Source: Buchnera aphidicola (Anoecia oenotherae)
Lineage (GTDB): Bacteria; Pseudomonadota; Gammaproteobacteria; Enterobacterales; Enterobacteriaceae
Length of the DNA stretch: 64,000 nucleotides
Reading direction: 5' to 3'
Assembly: GCF_005080765.1 (NCBI RefSeq)
Contig: NZ_CP033012.1
Location: 248,001-312,000, forward strand
The notes below the pieces were generated by a model. The model was not told where the DNA came from and did no database searches. It saw nothing but the letters and a program-made list of their open reading frames with translations. The position numbers were made by a program, and so were the translations under genes. Shown one piece after another: positions 17,452 through 26,799 of the stretch (position 1 is its first letter; the number at the start of each line of letters is the position of its first letter).

Positions 17452-18819
17452 TTATTGATAATAGCGTAATTTTTTAAATATAGAAATCATTTTTTTCTCA
17501 TCTTTAATACCTGCTGTTTTTTCAATTCCAGAATTAAAATCTAATCCAGAACAGCCTAATTTAGAAGCAGAAAAACAGTTTTTTTCATTTAATCCTCCTG
17601 CAATAATAATATTACTTAAGTCAATATTTTTTAAATAAGACCAATTAAAGGTTTTACCTGTTCCTCCTTTTCCATTATCTAAAACGTAACGCGTAACATG
17701 TTTGAAGGATATTTTAGAGGTAATTGTAGTAGAAACTGATACAGCTTTCCATATTTTAATACCATGCGGTAAATGTTTATATAAAGTATCAATATAGTCT
17801 TGTGTTTCATTGCCGTGTAGTTGTATTGCAAAAATAGGTAGATTTTTAATTAAAGAAATAAGATTAAAAATAGGTTCATCTTGAAATACTGCAATATATT
17901 TTAAATTAGCACTTTGTATAATATTATAAGCTAAATTTTTAGATACATATCGAACAGATGATTTTTCAAAAATAAGTCCTCCATATATAGCTCCAACTTT
18001 ATAACTTGAGATAGCGTCTTTTTTATTAGTTAAACCACATATTTTATTTTTTCCAAATATTATACTTTTTATTTTTTGGTTTAAATTAGTAGATTTTATT
18101 AGAGAGGATCCAATAAGAAATCCGTTGACTATCTTACTAAGACTACGAACTTCTTTGTAGGTAGAAATTCCAGATTCACTAATGATTATTTTTTTTTTGG
18201 ATATTAAAGGAGCTATAGTTATTGTTTTCTGAATATCAACAGATAAATTTTTAAGATTTCTATTATTTATTCCTATGATATTTGCTTTTAAATAATTAGC
18301 CCTATTTAATTCCTCAGTATTGTTTATTTCAGTAATAATTCCCATATTTAATTTTTTAGCAATCTTAGATAAAATAGCATATTGATGATCGTTTAATATA
18401 GAGAGCATAAGTAATATAGCATCTGCTTTATAATATCTTGCGAGAAAAACCTGATAAGGATCTATAAAAAAATCTTTAGATAAAATAGGCTGATGTACTA
18501 GTTGGCTAGCTTGTAATAAATATTCAAATTTTCCTTGAAAATATTGTTCATCAGTGAGAATAGATATAGCTGTAGCATACGTTTTGTATTCGTTTAAAAT
18601 AGAATGTAAATTAAAATTAGAGTTTAATATTCCACATGTTGGAGAAGATTTTTTACATTCTAAAATAAAAAAAGGATGATGTTTTTTTAATGATTCTTCA
18701 AAATTTTTATTAGATGGTACAACAAAATTTTTAAATTGAGTTAATGGTTGACGTAGCTGTCTTTGTTTTATCCATTTTTTTTTGTTATGAATAATTTCTT
18801 TTAGTAAATTTTTTTGCAT
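17452..18819 (-). CDS. trpC: Bifunctional indole-3-glycerol phosphate synthase / phosphoribosylanthranilate isomerase
   Basis: Fusion enzyme doing two consecutive tryptophan steps: isomerisation of phosphoribosylanthranilate and ring closure to indole-3-glycerol phosphate. 455 residues, like E. coli TrpC(F). Synthase domain about 1-255 with E54/K56 in FILECKKSSP, K115 in LSKDFFID and the ISESGI motif; isomerase domain about 257-455 with the catalytic cysteine in KICGLT, the QLHGNE motif, the aspartate in YVLDNGKGGTGKTF, and the C-terminal GLDFNSG. Spaced 8 bases from trpD and 36 from trpB, so it is part of one operon. Both domains appear intact. Confidence 0.98.
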   Translation of the reverse strand: MQKNLLKEIIHNKKKWIKQRQLRQPLTQFKNFVVPSNKNFEESLKKHHPFFILECKKSSPTCGILNSNFNLHSILNEYKTYATAISILTDEQYFQGKFEYLLQASQLVHQPILSKDFFIDPYQVFLARYYKADAILLMLSILNDHQYAILSKIAKKLNMGIITEINNTEELNRANYLKANIIGINNRNLKNLSVDIQKTITIAPLISKKKIIISESGISTYKEVRSLSKIVNGFLIGSSLIKSTNLNQKIKSIIFGKNKICGLTNKKDAISSYKVGAIYGGLIFEKSSVRYVSKNLAYNIIQSANLKYIAVFQDEPIFNLISLIKNLPIFAIQLHGNETQDYIDTLYKHLPHGIKIWKAVSVSTTITSKISFKHVTRYVLDNGKGGTGKTFNWSYLKNIDLSNIIIAGGLNEKNCFSASKLGCSGLDFNSGIEKTAGIKDEKKMISIFKKLRYYQ

Positions 18820-18827
18820 TATTTTCT

Positions 18828-19832
18828 CTATTTATTTTGTTTAGAAATAGAAATCACATGATTATAGACTTTTCCACTTTGAATAGCATGTAATGCTAAA
18901 GATGTATTTTTTTTTAAATTAGAATATCCAAAAACTTTTAAAACTATAGCAACATTTGCAGCTATGATCTGTTCTATGGCTAAATTACTTTTTCCTTTTA
19001 TAATATTTTTAATGATATCAGCATTTTTACTTGTATTTCCTCCTATAGCAAAGTTCTCGGAATGTTTTTTAATACCAAAGTCTGTTGGATTCAGTTCATA
19101 GAATGAAATATTGTTATTTTTTAGTTCAGCCACATAGGTAGTATCATGAAGTGTAACTTCATCAGTACCAGAACTATGTATAACTATAGCATGTTTATAT
19201 TTAAAAAATTTTATGGCATTAATCATAGGTATAATAATGTTCTTACTGTATACTCCTACTACAATTAAAGGAGGTTTAGCTGGATTGAGAAGAGGTCCTA
19301 TAATATTAAATATAGTTTTTGTTTTTAATCTTTTTCTTATTTTAGATATACGTTTAAAAAAATTATAATAATGAGGAAAATACAAGAAGCATAGGTTAAA
19401 TTTATCTAGTAGATGCAATGAATTTTCAGGAGAAGAATATAAATTAATTTTAAAAGAATCAAGCAAATTAGCAGACCCACTTAGTCCGGTTATATTTGTG
19501 TTACAGTGTTTAGCAATTTTAAATCCGCAAGAAGATGTTACAAATGCACTAGTTGTAGAAATATTAATAGTATTGGATTGATCTCCTCCAGTTCCAACAA
19601 TATCAGCAAATAAATATGTTGGTTTTAAAAACGGTTTAGAATATTTTAAAATTTCTTTAGTTGATCCTATAATTAACTCATATAGGTTGTTTTCCTCTAG
19701 ATTCATAGAGCTTAATATAGAAGACAATTGTTCAGAATTAAATTTATCTAATACTATATTATGAAATAAATTATAAATTTCATTTTGATTTATATATTTA
19801 GAATTTAAAATTTTTTTTATTTTTTTATCCAT
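18828..19832 (-). CDS. trpD: Anthranilate phosphoribosyltransferase
   Basis: Transfers phosphoribose from PRPP to anthranilate. 334 residues, the size of a stand-alone TrpD (in E. coli it is fused to the TrpG glutaminase domain). The PRPP-binding motif DIVGTGGDQSNTINIST is near 78-94 and the KHCNTNITGLSGSANLL segment follows. First gene of trpDCBA; no anthranilate synthase (trpEG) is present upstream. In most Buchnera, trpEG is on a plasmid or at another locus, so anthranilate must come from there. No trp leader peptide or attenuator is visible in the 361 bases upstream. Confidence 0.97.
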   Translation of the reverse strand: MDKKIKKILNSKYINQNEIYNLFHNIVLDKFNSEQLSSILSSMNLEENNLYELIIGSTKEILKYSKPFLKPTYLFADIVGTGGDQSNTINISTTSAFVTSSCGFKIAKHCNTNITGLSGSANLLDSFKINLYSSPENSLHLLDKFNLCFLYFPHYYNFFKRISKIRKRLKTKTIFNIIGPLLNPAKPPLIVVGVYSKNIIIPMINAIKFFKYKHAIVIHSSGTDEVTLHDTTYVAELKNNNISFYELNPTDFGIKKHSENFAIGGNTSKNADIIKNIIKGKSNLAIEQIIAANVAIVLKVFGYSNLKKNTSLALHAIQSGKVYNHVISISKQNK

Positions 19833-20193
19833 TAGTTTTGATATGAATTATTTTTAATTGTTGATTAGTTGATTGATAAAGTTATTTAATAAGTAATATT
19901 CATTTATATAATTAAATATTAATTTAAATACAGTTTAATTTTTGTATACCTTATTTAAAGTAAAAATAATTTTATTTTTATATGAATGTTGTTTGAATAA
20001 AAAAAATATTTGTATTGAAAATATTACTAAATTTTAATAAAAATCTATGTTTTGCAATTTTTATAAATTTAAATTTTGTTTAAGTTTATAAATAAAGAAA
20101 TACTATTTTTGATAAATTTTTTCATTAATCAAAAACAAAAAAACTGTGTTATTTATTGTTTAATGTTTTATTTTATAGATAAGGAGTATAAGT
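19833..20193. other. Divergent intergenic region trpD / permease
   Basis: 361 bases between the divergent trp operon and a membrane transporter gene. It should contain both promoters but is too A/T-rich for me to choose one. I see no leader peptide with tandem Trp codons and no operator. An AAGGAG ribosome-binding site at its right end belongs to the permease gene. Confidence 0.55.
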
Positions 20194-21099
20194 ATGTTAA
20201 AAAAAGTAATGTTAGTGTTATTATTTATAACTGTAGCTTTTACGTTAGGTACAACTTGGATAGCTATGAAAATAATAGTGTCGACAATACCCCCTATTTT
20301 TGCTACAGGTATGCGATTTTTACTTGTTTCACCTTTATTAATTGGATTATCAATTTTTAATAAAGCACCTTTTTTATTTCCAAAAGAGCAAAGATTATTT
20401 CAATTAATTATCACTTTATTTTATTTTTCGATTCCATTTTCTTTAATGCTATATGGAGGTATTTACGTAAATGCAGGATTAGCAGCTTTAATATTTTCTA
20501 TGATGCCAGTAATGGTATTAGTTATGTCAATCATTTTTTTAAAAGAAACAGTTAAAGACGTTCAAATTATTGGTTTGTTTATATCAATAATATCTTTTTT
20601 TACAGTATTATTTTATGAAATTTTATACGGTAAAAAAAACTCTATTTATGGAATTATAGCTATAATTATTTCCTTAATTAGTCATTCTATAGTTTACGTT
20701 CAGTGCAAAAAGAATTATAGTCATTTATCTGTTTTAACTTTTAATACAATTCCTTCATTATTAACTGGTGTTTTATTAACAATAGTATCTTTTTTTTATG
20801 AAAAACCAATTATTCATAATTTTTCCTACAGTTCTATGTTAGCTTTGTGGTATCTTGCTAATTTTTCTGGATTTTTTGGGGTTTTGTCGTATTTTTATCT
20901 ACAGACACAAGTAAGTGCGTTTTTTTCTTCTATAATTTTTGTTATTTTTCCTATTATAGCTTTAATTATAGAATATTACATGTATAATATTTTATTTTCA
21001 ACACAGGAATTATATTTGATAGTAACATTGGTACTAGGAATAGTATTGATTTTTATTCCTAAGAACATTATCAGAAATAGAAAAATAAACTTTATTTAA
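20194..21099 (+). CDS. DMT-superfamily (EamA-type) permease
   Basis: Inner-membrane transporter of the drug/metabolite superfamily. 301 residues with about ten hydrophobic segments arranged as two EamA repeats (about 1-140 and 145-292). The N-terminal pattern (FTLGTTWIAMK, then PPIFATGMRFLL) matches the family consensus GSTYFVIR...PP...GVRFL seen in E. coli YedA. The start is well supported by AAGGAG before ATG. Substrate unknown; family members export or import amino acids, nucleotides and other metabolites. In a genome with few transporters, a permease divergent from trpDCBA is a reasonable candidate for amino-acid traffic with the host, but that is inference from position only. An overlapping upstream frame (from 20076) is not a gene. 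Confidence 0.85.
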   Translation: MLKKVMLVLLFITVAFTLGTTWIAMKIIVSTIPPIFATGMRFLLVSPLLIGLSIFNKAPFLFPKEQRLFQLIITLFYFSIPFSLMLYGGIYVNAGLAALIFSMMPVMVLVMSIIFLKETVKDVQIIGLFISIISFFTVLFYEILYGKKNSIYGIIAIIISLISHSIVYVQCKKNYSHLSVLTFNTIPSLLTGVLLTIVSFFYEKPIIHNFSYSSMLALWYLANFSGFFGVLSYFYLQTQVSAFFSSIIFVIFPIIALIIEYYMYNILFSTQELYLIVTLVLGIVLIFIPKNIIRNRKINFI

Positions 21100-21183
21100 A
21101 AAAATAAATAAAAGTCTAAATTTTTCAGTTAATTTTGATTAGATATTTAATTTAATTTATTTTCTGTTATTATACTATTTATA

Positions 21184-21906
21184 ATGAAAAAAAAAATACA
21201 GAAGTTAATTGCACATTTAGGATATGGTTCACGACGTAAAATAGAAAGGTGTATACTAAACCAAGATATTTTAGTAAATGGAAAAATAGTAACAATAGGC
21301 GATAGATATGATTGCAAATCTATAAAACGATTAACTATTCGTGGAATAGACATTAGTTTAGATAAATTGTCAGTTATAGACGCTCGATTAATTTTATATA
21401 ATAAACCAGAAGGAGAAATCTGTTCAAGATTTAATTTCTATGATAATAGTAGTGTATTTAATAGACTTCCTGTACTAAAAAATAATCGTTGGATAAGTAT
21501 TGGACGATTAGATTTAAATAGTAGTGGTTTACTATTATTTACAACTGATGGGGATATAGCACACAGATTTATGCATCCTAGGTTTAAGATTAAAAGAGAA
21601 TATCTTGTTCGGGTTTTCGGACAAATAAATGAAAAGAAATTAAGCATGCTAAGTTCTGGTATTAAGATTCAAAATAGATATTGTAAGTTTAGTAGTATAG
21701 AATGCGTAAAAAGAAAAAAAAATATGTGGTTTAAAGTATCTCTATATGAAGGAAGAAATCGTGAAGTTAGACGTTTATGGAATGCTGTAAATGTAAAAGT
21801 TAGTAGGTTAATTAGAATAAGGTATGGTGATTTTGTTCTTCCTAAAACATTACCTGCTAAGAAATGGATTGAGTTAAGCTTAGATAATTCAGTTTTTTCA
21901 AAATAA
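21184..21906 (+). CDS. rluB: Ribosomal large-subunit pseudouridine synthase B
   Basis: Isomerises a uridine of 23S rRNA (position 2605 in E. coli) to pseudouridine. 240 residues, shorter than E. coli RluB (291), lacking its low-complexity C-terminal tail. An S4 RNA-binding domain (about 1-60; QKLIAHLGYGSRR) precedes the RsuA-type catalytic domain with catalytic D110 in IGRLDLNSSGLLLFT and the later EGRNREVRRLW motif. RluE and RsuA are close paralogues, but the QKLIA/GSRR S4 domain and the position next to the trp region fit RluB. No clear ribosome-binding site. Downstream is a 0.9-kb gap. Confidence 0.93.
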   Translation: MKKKIQKLIAHLGYGSRRKIERCILNQDILVNGKIVTIGDRYDCKSIKRLTIRGIDISLDKLSVIDARLILYNKPEGEICSRFNFYDNSSVFNRLPVLKNNRWISIGRLDLNSSGLLLFTTDGDIAHRFMHPRFKIKREYLVRVFGQINEKKLSMLSSGIKIQNRYCKFSSIECVKRKKNMWFKVSLYEGRNREVRRLWNAVNVKVSRLIRIRYGDFVLPKTLPAKKWIELSLDNSVFSK

Positions 21907-22809
21907 AACATTATAAAATTTATTCTTATATATGTAAATTGCTAATATTTTTTATTTTTTGTACTAAACATGTTAAAAAAATAAAAAAAGTATACAGTTA
22001 AATTCAAATGTATTTTAATTTATAAATTGATTTAAGAAAAATGATTTGTAAATTAATTAATAAAAATATGAATTTTATCATATAAATAAAATATTTTTTA
22101 TACGGTAAAAATAATGAAAGATATACATATATATATATATTGAAAAAATATTAAATTTATATTTAAAATATTCAGTGTGTATATTAAAAAGTAAAGATAT
22201 TGTATCTATCTAAAATAGACAAATAATTAATTAAGTATTAAATTATGAATAAATTATAAACTATATATGAAATATATATAGTTATATATTTATAATATTT
22301 AAATATATAACTTAAAAAATTCAATATATTAAATTAATAATTTATGTATTAATGTAGAATATGTATAGTTTTTAACTTTAAAGTTATATTTTTGTTCGAA
22401 AGTATATTTTAAATATGTATATATATATGTGTATGTAATTTAGATTTTAAAATTATATTTTTATTTAAATAAATTTGTAAATTTTTAGTTAATATTAAGT
22501 AAAGGTTATTTTTTGAATATATAGTAATTACTTTATTTTATAGTAATGTTTTATATTTTATTATTTTATATATAAGTTATATGTATTGTGACGTTTTATA
22601 TAAATTTATTTTTAATAAAATTTAAATAATTTATTATATATATGTAATTCTAAAAGTATAAAAAAGTATAATTTTTTTTAGATTAAAAATTAAAATTTAA
22701 CAAAAATAGTTATAGTTTAAATATATATATATATATAAAAAAAAGTTTTAAATAACAAAAAAATGATTTTTAATCACATCTTATTAAAGATTTATAGATA
22801 TTTTAATTT
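21907..22809. other. Long A/T-rich gap between rluB and suhB
   Basis: About 900 bases between convergent genes with no reading frame that resembles a protein. It contains several (TA)n runs (for example around 22125-22140 and 22720-22735). A GTTCGAA at 22394-22400 resembles a tRNA T-arm but has no partners. From memory, other Buchnera genomes carry genes in this interval, so this is probably the residue of gene loss; no fragment is recognisable by eye. Confidence 0.55.
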
Positions 22810-23595
22810 TTAAAATCTTAGTATTTCTTCTATTATTGCTATGGATTTAAAGTTTCCTAACAAAGATAGTTTTTCATTGTTACATATATTACTAGCATTT
22901 ATTGACTTTATTAATCCCCCTGATTCTCTTATTTGTAGTTCTCCAATATAAAGGTTATAATTTTTTTTGTCGAAGTTAAATAAACATGTTATTTTACCAG
23001 CTGCAACATATGCTAAATCTAATAGGAAGGAACCGGAATTTCTAATAATAATTTTTTTTAAAATTAATTTTTCTAAAATTTGAGTGTAATAGGTTAACAT
23101 TTTTTTATTAAAATTAGAAGGGTAGTGCATAGAAACAATTAAATTATTATCATTCATATCAGAACCAGAACAACGCATACGGTATCCGTTTAATTGTGAT
23201 CCTTGTCCTTTTACAGAAGTAAATAGATCATTTTTTATTGGATCATAAATTACTGAAATTTCTATTTTATTTTTTATAATAATCGATATTCCAATACAAA
23301 AATGAGGGATATTGTTAATAAAATTTTCCGTTCCATTTAATGCATTAATAATCCAATAAACATTTTTTATATTTAATTTTGTAGGAGTAAATTTGTTTTT
23401 TAATAAAATATGGTTTGGGTAAGATTTTTGTATAGTAAAAAAAATGTTTTTTTCTAACATGTGAATCATTTTTTTTACAATATATATAATGTTTTCTTTT
23501 TTTTCTTTTTCTAATTTTTTTCTATCATAATTTTGTAGAAGAAAATTTCCGTTTTTTCGTATAGCTCGAATAGCTATGTGCAGTATTGGGTGCAT
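22810..23595 (-). CDS. suhB: SuhB-like inositol monophosphatase family protein, catalytic residues lost
   Basis: In E. coli SuhB is an inositol monophosphatase and, independently of catalysis, a Nus-factor partner needed for rRNA antitermination. The 261-residue protein aligns along its length (MHPILHIAIRAIRKNGN at the N-terminus, IPHFCIGISI, SVIYDPIKNDLFT, GQGSQLNGYRMR, DLAYVAAG, GELQIRESGG). The metal site is gone: E67 is N67, the DPLDGT loop reads NALNGT (N84, N87), and the WD pair near the C-terminus is YN (213-214). So scaffold positions are kept while Mg-binding residues are not. A good AAGGA precedes the ATG. It is most likely retained for a structural role rather than as a phosphatase; a decaying gene is the alternative, but the long open frame argues against it. 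Confidence 0.92.
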   Translation of the reverse strand: MHPILHIAIRAIRKNGNFLLQNYDRKKLEKEKKENIIYIVKKMIHMLEKNIFFTIQKSYPNHILLKNKFTPTKLNIKNVYWIINALNGTENFINNIPHFCIGISIIIKNKIEISVIYDPIKNDLFTSVKGQGSQLNGYRMRCSGSDMNDNNLIVSMHYPSNFNKKMLTYYTQILEKLILKKIIIRNSGSFLLDLAYVAAGKITCLFNFDKKNYNLYIGELQIRESGGLIKSINASNICNNEKLSLLGNFKSIAIIEEILRF

Positions 23596-23821
23596 TTAAT
23601 ATCCTTTTTACATTTAAATAACAATTTTATATTTTATAAAAAATTATTGTATAAGGTATAGATAAAAGTAGAACACAATATAATATTAAATATGTTTACT
23701 TTAAATTTTGTATTTTAAATTTGTGTAATGCCAATTTTACATTGATATTCAAAAAATTAGAATAATATTTATATAATAATTTTTACAAACTCTCTATTTA
23801 TTTTTATTAATTAAAATATTT

Positions 23822-24871
23822 ATGATAAATAAAATTAATCTACTAGATTTTGATAAGCAAAAAATGCATAGTTTTTTTCTCAGTATAGGAGAAAAACAAT
23901 TTCGTGTGAATCAGATAATGAATTGGATATATAAATATTATTGTAACGATTTTAACAAAATGACAAATTTAAATTTGTTGTTGAGAAATAAACTTAATAA
24001 TATAGCTTGTATATATAGTCCTAAATTTTCAAAAGAACAAATATCTCTTGATGGAACTATAAAATGGAGTGTTGAAATTGGTAATAAATTCATTGAAACT
24101 GTTTATATTCCAGAAAAAAAAAGATCTACCATATGTGTTTCTTCGCAAATAGGTTGTATATTAAAATGTAAATTTTGTTCTACTGGATATCAAGGATTTA
24201 ATGGAAATCTATCGGTTTCTGAAATAGTTGGTCAAATATGGAATGCCTCAAGAATAATAAAAAATCAAACTGGTAAAAAAAATACTTCTATTACTAATAT
24301 TGTTTTTATGGGAATGGGTGAACCATTATTAAATATAAAAAATTTAATTCCAGCATTAAAAATCATTACAGATAGTTCTTCTTTTAATATTTCTAAAAGA
24401 CGAGTTACTGTTTCTACTTCTGGAATTGTTCCTGGGTTAGAAATATTAAGAAGCGCAATAGATGTTAATTTAGCTATTTCATTGCATGCATCGAATGATA
24501 AAATAAGAAATTTAATAATGCCTATTAATAAAAAATACAGTATTAAATCAATTTTATCTGAAGTAAGAAAATATTTAAAAACGTCTACAGCTAATCATGG
24601 AGGAGTTACAGTAGAATATGTCATGTTAAAAAATATTAATGATTCTTCAAATAATGCAAAAGAATTAGCAGTATTATTAAAAAACACACCTAGTAAAATT
24701 AATTTAATTCCTTGGAATCGTTTTATTGGAACCAATTATGAAAGTAGTTCATATAATACAATTGAAAATTTTTCTAAAATATTAAGAAAGAAAGGATTTA
24801 TTACTACTATACGAAAAAACAGAGGAAAAGATATAAAAGCAGCTTGTGGTCAATTAGCAGGAAAAGTATAA
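23822..24871 (+). CDS. rlmN: Dual-specificity RNA methyltransferase RlmN
   Basis: Radical-SAM enzyme that methylates C2 of A2503 in 23S rRNA and A37 of some tRNAs. 349 residues (E. coli 384). The CxxxCxxC cluster motif is C112, C116, C119 (GCILKCKFCSTG), the mechanistic cysteine near the C-terminus is C342 in AACGQLAGKV, and the motifs FMGMGEPLLN, VSTSGIVPG and AISLHAS are intact. No Shine-Dalgarno sequence is evident. In E. coli it lies upstream of ispG and hisS; here hisS follows after a 559-base gap and ispG is absent. Confidence 0.97.
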   Translation: MINKINLLDFDKQKMHSFFLSIGEKQFRVNQIMNWIYKYYCNDFNKMTNLNLLLRNKLNNIACIYSPKFSKEQISLDGTIKWSVEIGNKFIETVYIPEKKRSTICVSSQIGCILKCKFCSTGYQGFNGNLSVSEIVGQIWNASRIIKNQTGKKNTSITNIVFMGMGEPLLNIKNLIPALKIITDSSSFNISKRRVTVSTSGIVPGLEILRSAIDVNLAISLHASNDKIRNLIMPINKKYSIKSILSEVRKYLKTSTANHGGVTVEYVMLKNINDSSNNAKELAVLLKNTPSKINLIPWNRFIGTNYESSSYNTIENFSKILRKKGFITTIRKNRGKDIKAACGQLAGKV

Positions 24872-24873
24872 AT

Positions 24874-24903
24874 TATAGTAAAATATAAATATTTTTTACT
24901 ATA
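24874..24903 (+). terminator. Hairpin just after rlmN
   Basis: A perfect 10-bp inverted repeat (TATAGTAAAA ... TTTTACTATA) with a 10-base loop begins three bases after the rlmN stop codon. It is mostly A/T, and is not followed by a T-run, but its position fits a 3'-end signal. Confidence 0.4.
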
Positions 24904-25053
24904 GAAATTATTTTAGAAAAATAGTTATTTTAATAGTTATATAAAAATATATGATAATTATACTATTAACAATAGGTATGTTTTATATAGGATTGTTAAT
25001 CAAAATAATTAGTTATTTATAAATAAATTATTATAAGATTTTATTAAATTGTG

Positions 25054-25086
25054 CGTTTTATATTTATGATTTAAAGATATAAAACG
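25054..25086. other. Inverted repeat in the rlmN-hisS gap
   Basis: A perfect 10-bp stem (CGTTTTATAT / ATATAAAACG) with a 13-base loop, and a possible G-T plus T-A extension. It sits about 350 bases before hisS, inside the space where ispG is missing. It could be a relic terminator or a processing site. Confidence 0.35.
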
Positions 25087-25430
25087 TAAAATTACCAGTA
25101 AATGTTATGGTATAGTATCTATTTTTATAGATGTATAAATTTAATATAATATTAATTTTCATTAAAAATGATAGATATATATATATCTAAGTAAAACACT
25201 TATTATTATTAAAATAATTAAAAAATATATACAGTTAAGTTTTAAATTTATTTTGGTGTATTTGAATAGCGTAATTTATATAAATATTGTAAAAGATAAC
25301 GTCTAGAAAAAATTTTAGTTTTTTTTAATGTTAAATATTAATATTTTGTTAATTTGTTTAATATAAAAATTTGTTAAATAAATACAATATGATAAAATAA
25401 TTTTATTGAGAATCAATTATTTTAAACATA

Positions 25431-26708
25431 GTGAAAAGTATAAAACAGTCTATTAGAGGATGTTCTGATTATTTACCAGAATATATGAGAATTTGGAGAT
25501 TACTAGAAAGAAAAATAATAAAAGTTCTCAATAGTTATTGTTATAATGAAATTCAATTTCCAATAATTGAAAATACAGAATTATTTCAACGAACTATTGG
25601 ATTAAGTACTGATATTTTACTTAAAGAAATGTATAGTTTTAAAGATAAAAAAAACAATAGTATTACTTTAAGGCCTGAGGGTACTATTGGATGTGTTCGT
25701 GCAATTATAGAGAATAAATTAAACAGTATTACTGAAAATAGGTTGTGGTATGTTGGTCCTATGTTTAGGTATGAGCGACCTCAAAAAGGAAGATATCGTC
25801 AATTTAATCAATTAGGTATTGAAGTATTTGCAATTAGTGAACCAGAAATTGAATTAGAATTATTAATGATATTTTCTCATTTACTAGATGATTTAAATTT
25901 ATCTGATTCTGTTTATTTAGAAATTAATTCTATTGGTTCAAAATATACTAGACGTTTATATATAAAAGATTTAGTCATTTTTTTAAAAAAATATGCAACA
26001 GAGTTAGATGAAGATTCAAAAAAGCGTATTTATACTAATCCATTAAGAATACTAGATACAAAAAATAAAAATATTCAACATTTACTTAAAGAAGCTCCAA
26101 TAATTTTAGATTATTTAGATGAAAAATCAAAAATTCATTTTGAAACATTGTGTTCGCTAATGAATAAATTCAATATAAAATACAAAATTAATACTAAATT
26201 AGTACGTGGATTAGATTATTATAATGATACTGTTTTTGAATGGAAAACAAATGTTTTAGGATCTCAAAATACAGTTTGCGGAGGTGGAAGGTACGATACT
26301 TTATTTCAACAAATAGGTGGACAGTCGACAAGTGCAGTAGGATGTGCTATAGGAATTGAAAGATTGATTTTATTAATAAAAAAAGAATCTCTATTTTTAA
26401 AAGATGTTTCATTATTTACAGACATTTATTTATTTTTTTTAAAGAAAGATATATATTTTATTGTTTTAAAATTAGCAGAAAACATACGAAAAGTTTTTCC
26501 TACACTAAAAGTTAAAATTGATTTTTTAGTTGGAAATATTAGTAATAAATTAAGAAAAGCGAATAAATCTAATACTACAGTAGCTTTAATATTCGGTAAA
26601 AAAGAAATTTTTACAAAGACAGTTTTAATTAAAAATTTAAAAAATAACGTACAAATGACTGTATCTAAAAAAGAGTTAATGCACCATTTAAAAAAAATAT
26701 TTTTTTAA
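25431..26708 (+). CDS. hisS: Histidyl-tRNA synthetase (GTG start)
   Basis: Class II synthetase that charges tRNA-His. 425 residues (E. coli 424). Motif 2 (MFRYERPQKGRYRQFNQLG), the histidine motif LVRGLDYYNDTVFEW and motif 3 (SAVGCAIGIERLIL) are present; the C-terminal anticodon-binding domain covers about 330-425. The N-terminus SIRGCSDYLPE matches E. coli AIRGMNDYLPG, so GTG at 25431 is the start; there is no in-frame ATG close by. The frame ends in a homopolymer-rich region. No defects are evident. Followed after 91 bases by glyA on the same strand. Confidence 0.97.
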   Translation: MKSIKQSIRGCSDYLPEYMRIWRLLERKIIKVLNSYCYNEIQFPIIENTELFQRTIGLSTDILLKEMYSFKDKKNNSITLRPEGTIGCVRAIIENKLNSITENRLWYVGPMFRYERPQKGRYRQFNQLGIEVFAISEPEIELELLMIFSHLLDDLNLSDSVYLEINSIGSKYTRRLYIKDLVIFLKKYATELDEDSKKRIYTNPLRILDTKNKNIQHLLKEAPIILDYLDEKSKIHFETLCSLMNKFNIKYKINTKLVRGLDYYNDTVFEWKTNVLGSQNTVCGGGRYDTLFQQIGGQSTSAVGCAIGIERLILLIKKESLFLKDVSLFTDIYLFFLKKDIYFIVLKLAENIRKVFPTLKVKIDFLVGNISNKLRKANKSNTTVALIFGKKEIFTKTVLIKNLKNNVQMTVSKKELMHHLKKIFF

Positions 26709-26799
26709 AAAAATATATTTTTACTAATATTTATAATTTTTTATTACAAATAATATTTGATAAGAGAATTAGTTATATATTGAATATATAGAGAAAAAA

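Larger units (their letters stand above)
24872..25430. other. Gap rlmN-hisS (site where ispG is found in relatives)
   Basis: 559 bases without a gene. It contains two good inverted repeats (24874-24903 and 25054-25086, listed separately). In E. coli ispG lies directly before hisS and, as I recall, many Buchnera keep that order; no part of IspG is recognisable here. Confidence 0.6.

Noticed and set aside
20076..20360. A 94-codon plus-strand frame overlapping the start of the DMT permease
   Set aside because: It begins in A/T-rich leader DNA, has no homology I recognise and overlaps the well-supported permease frame, which has its own AAGGAG site.
22394..22400. GTTCGAA resembling a tRNA T-arm
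   Set aside because: No flanking stem pairs, acceptor or anticodon arm; sequence around it is A/T only.
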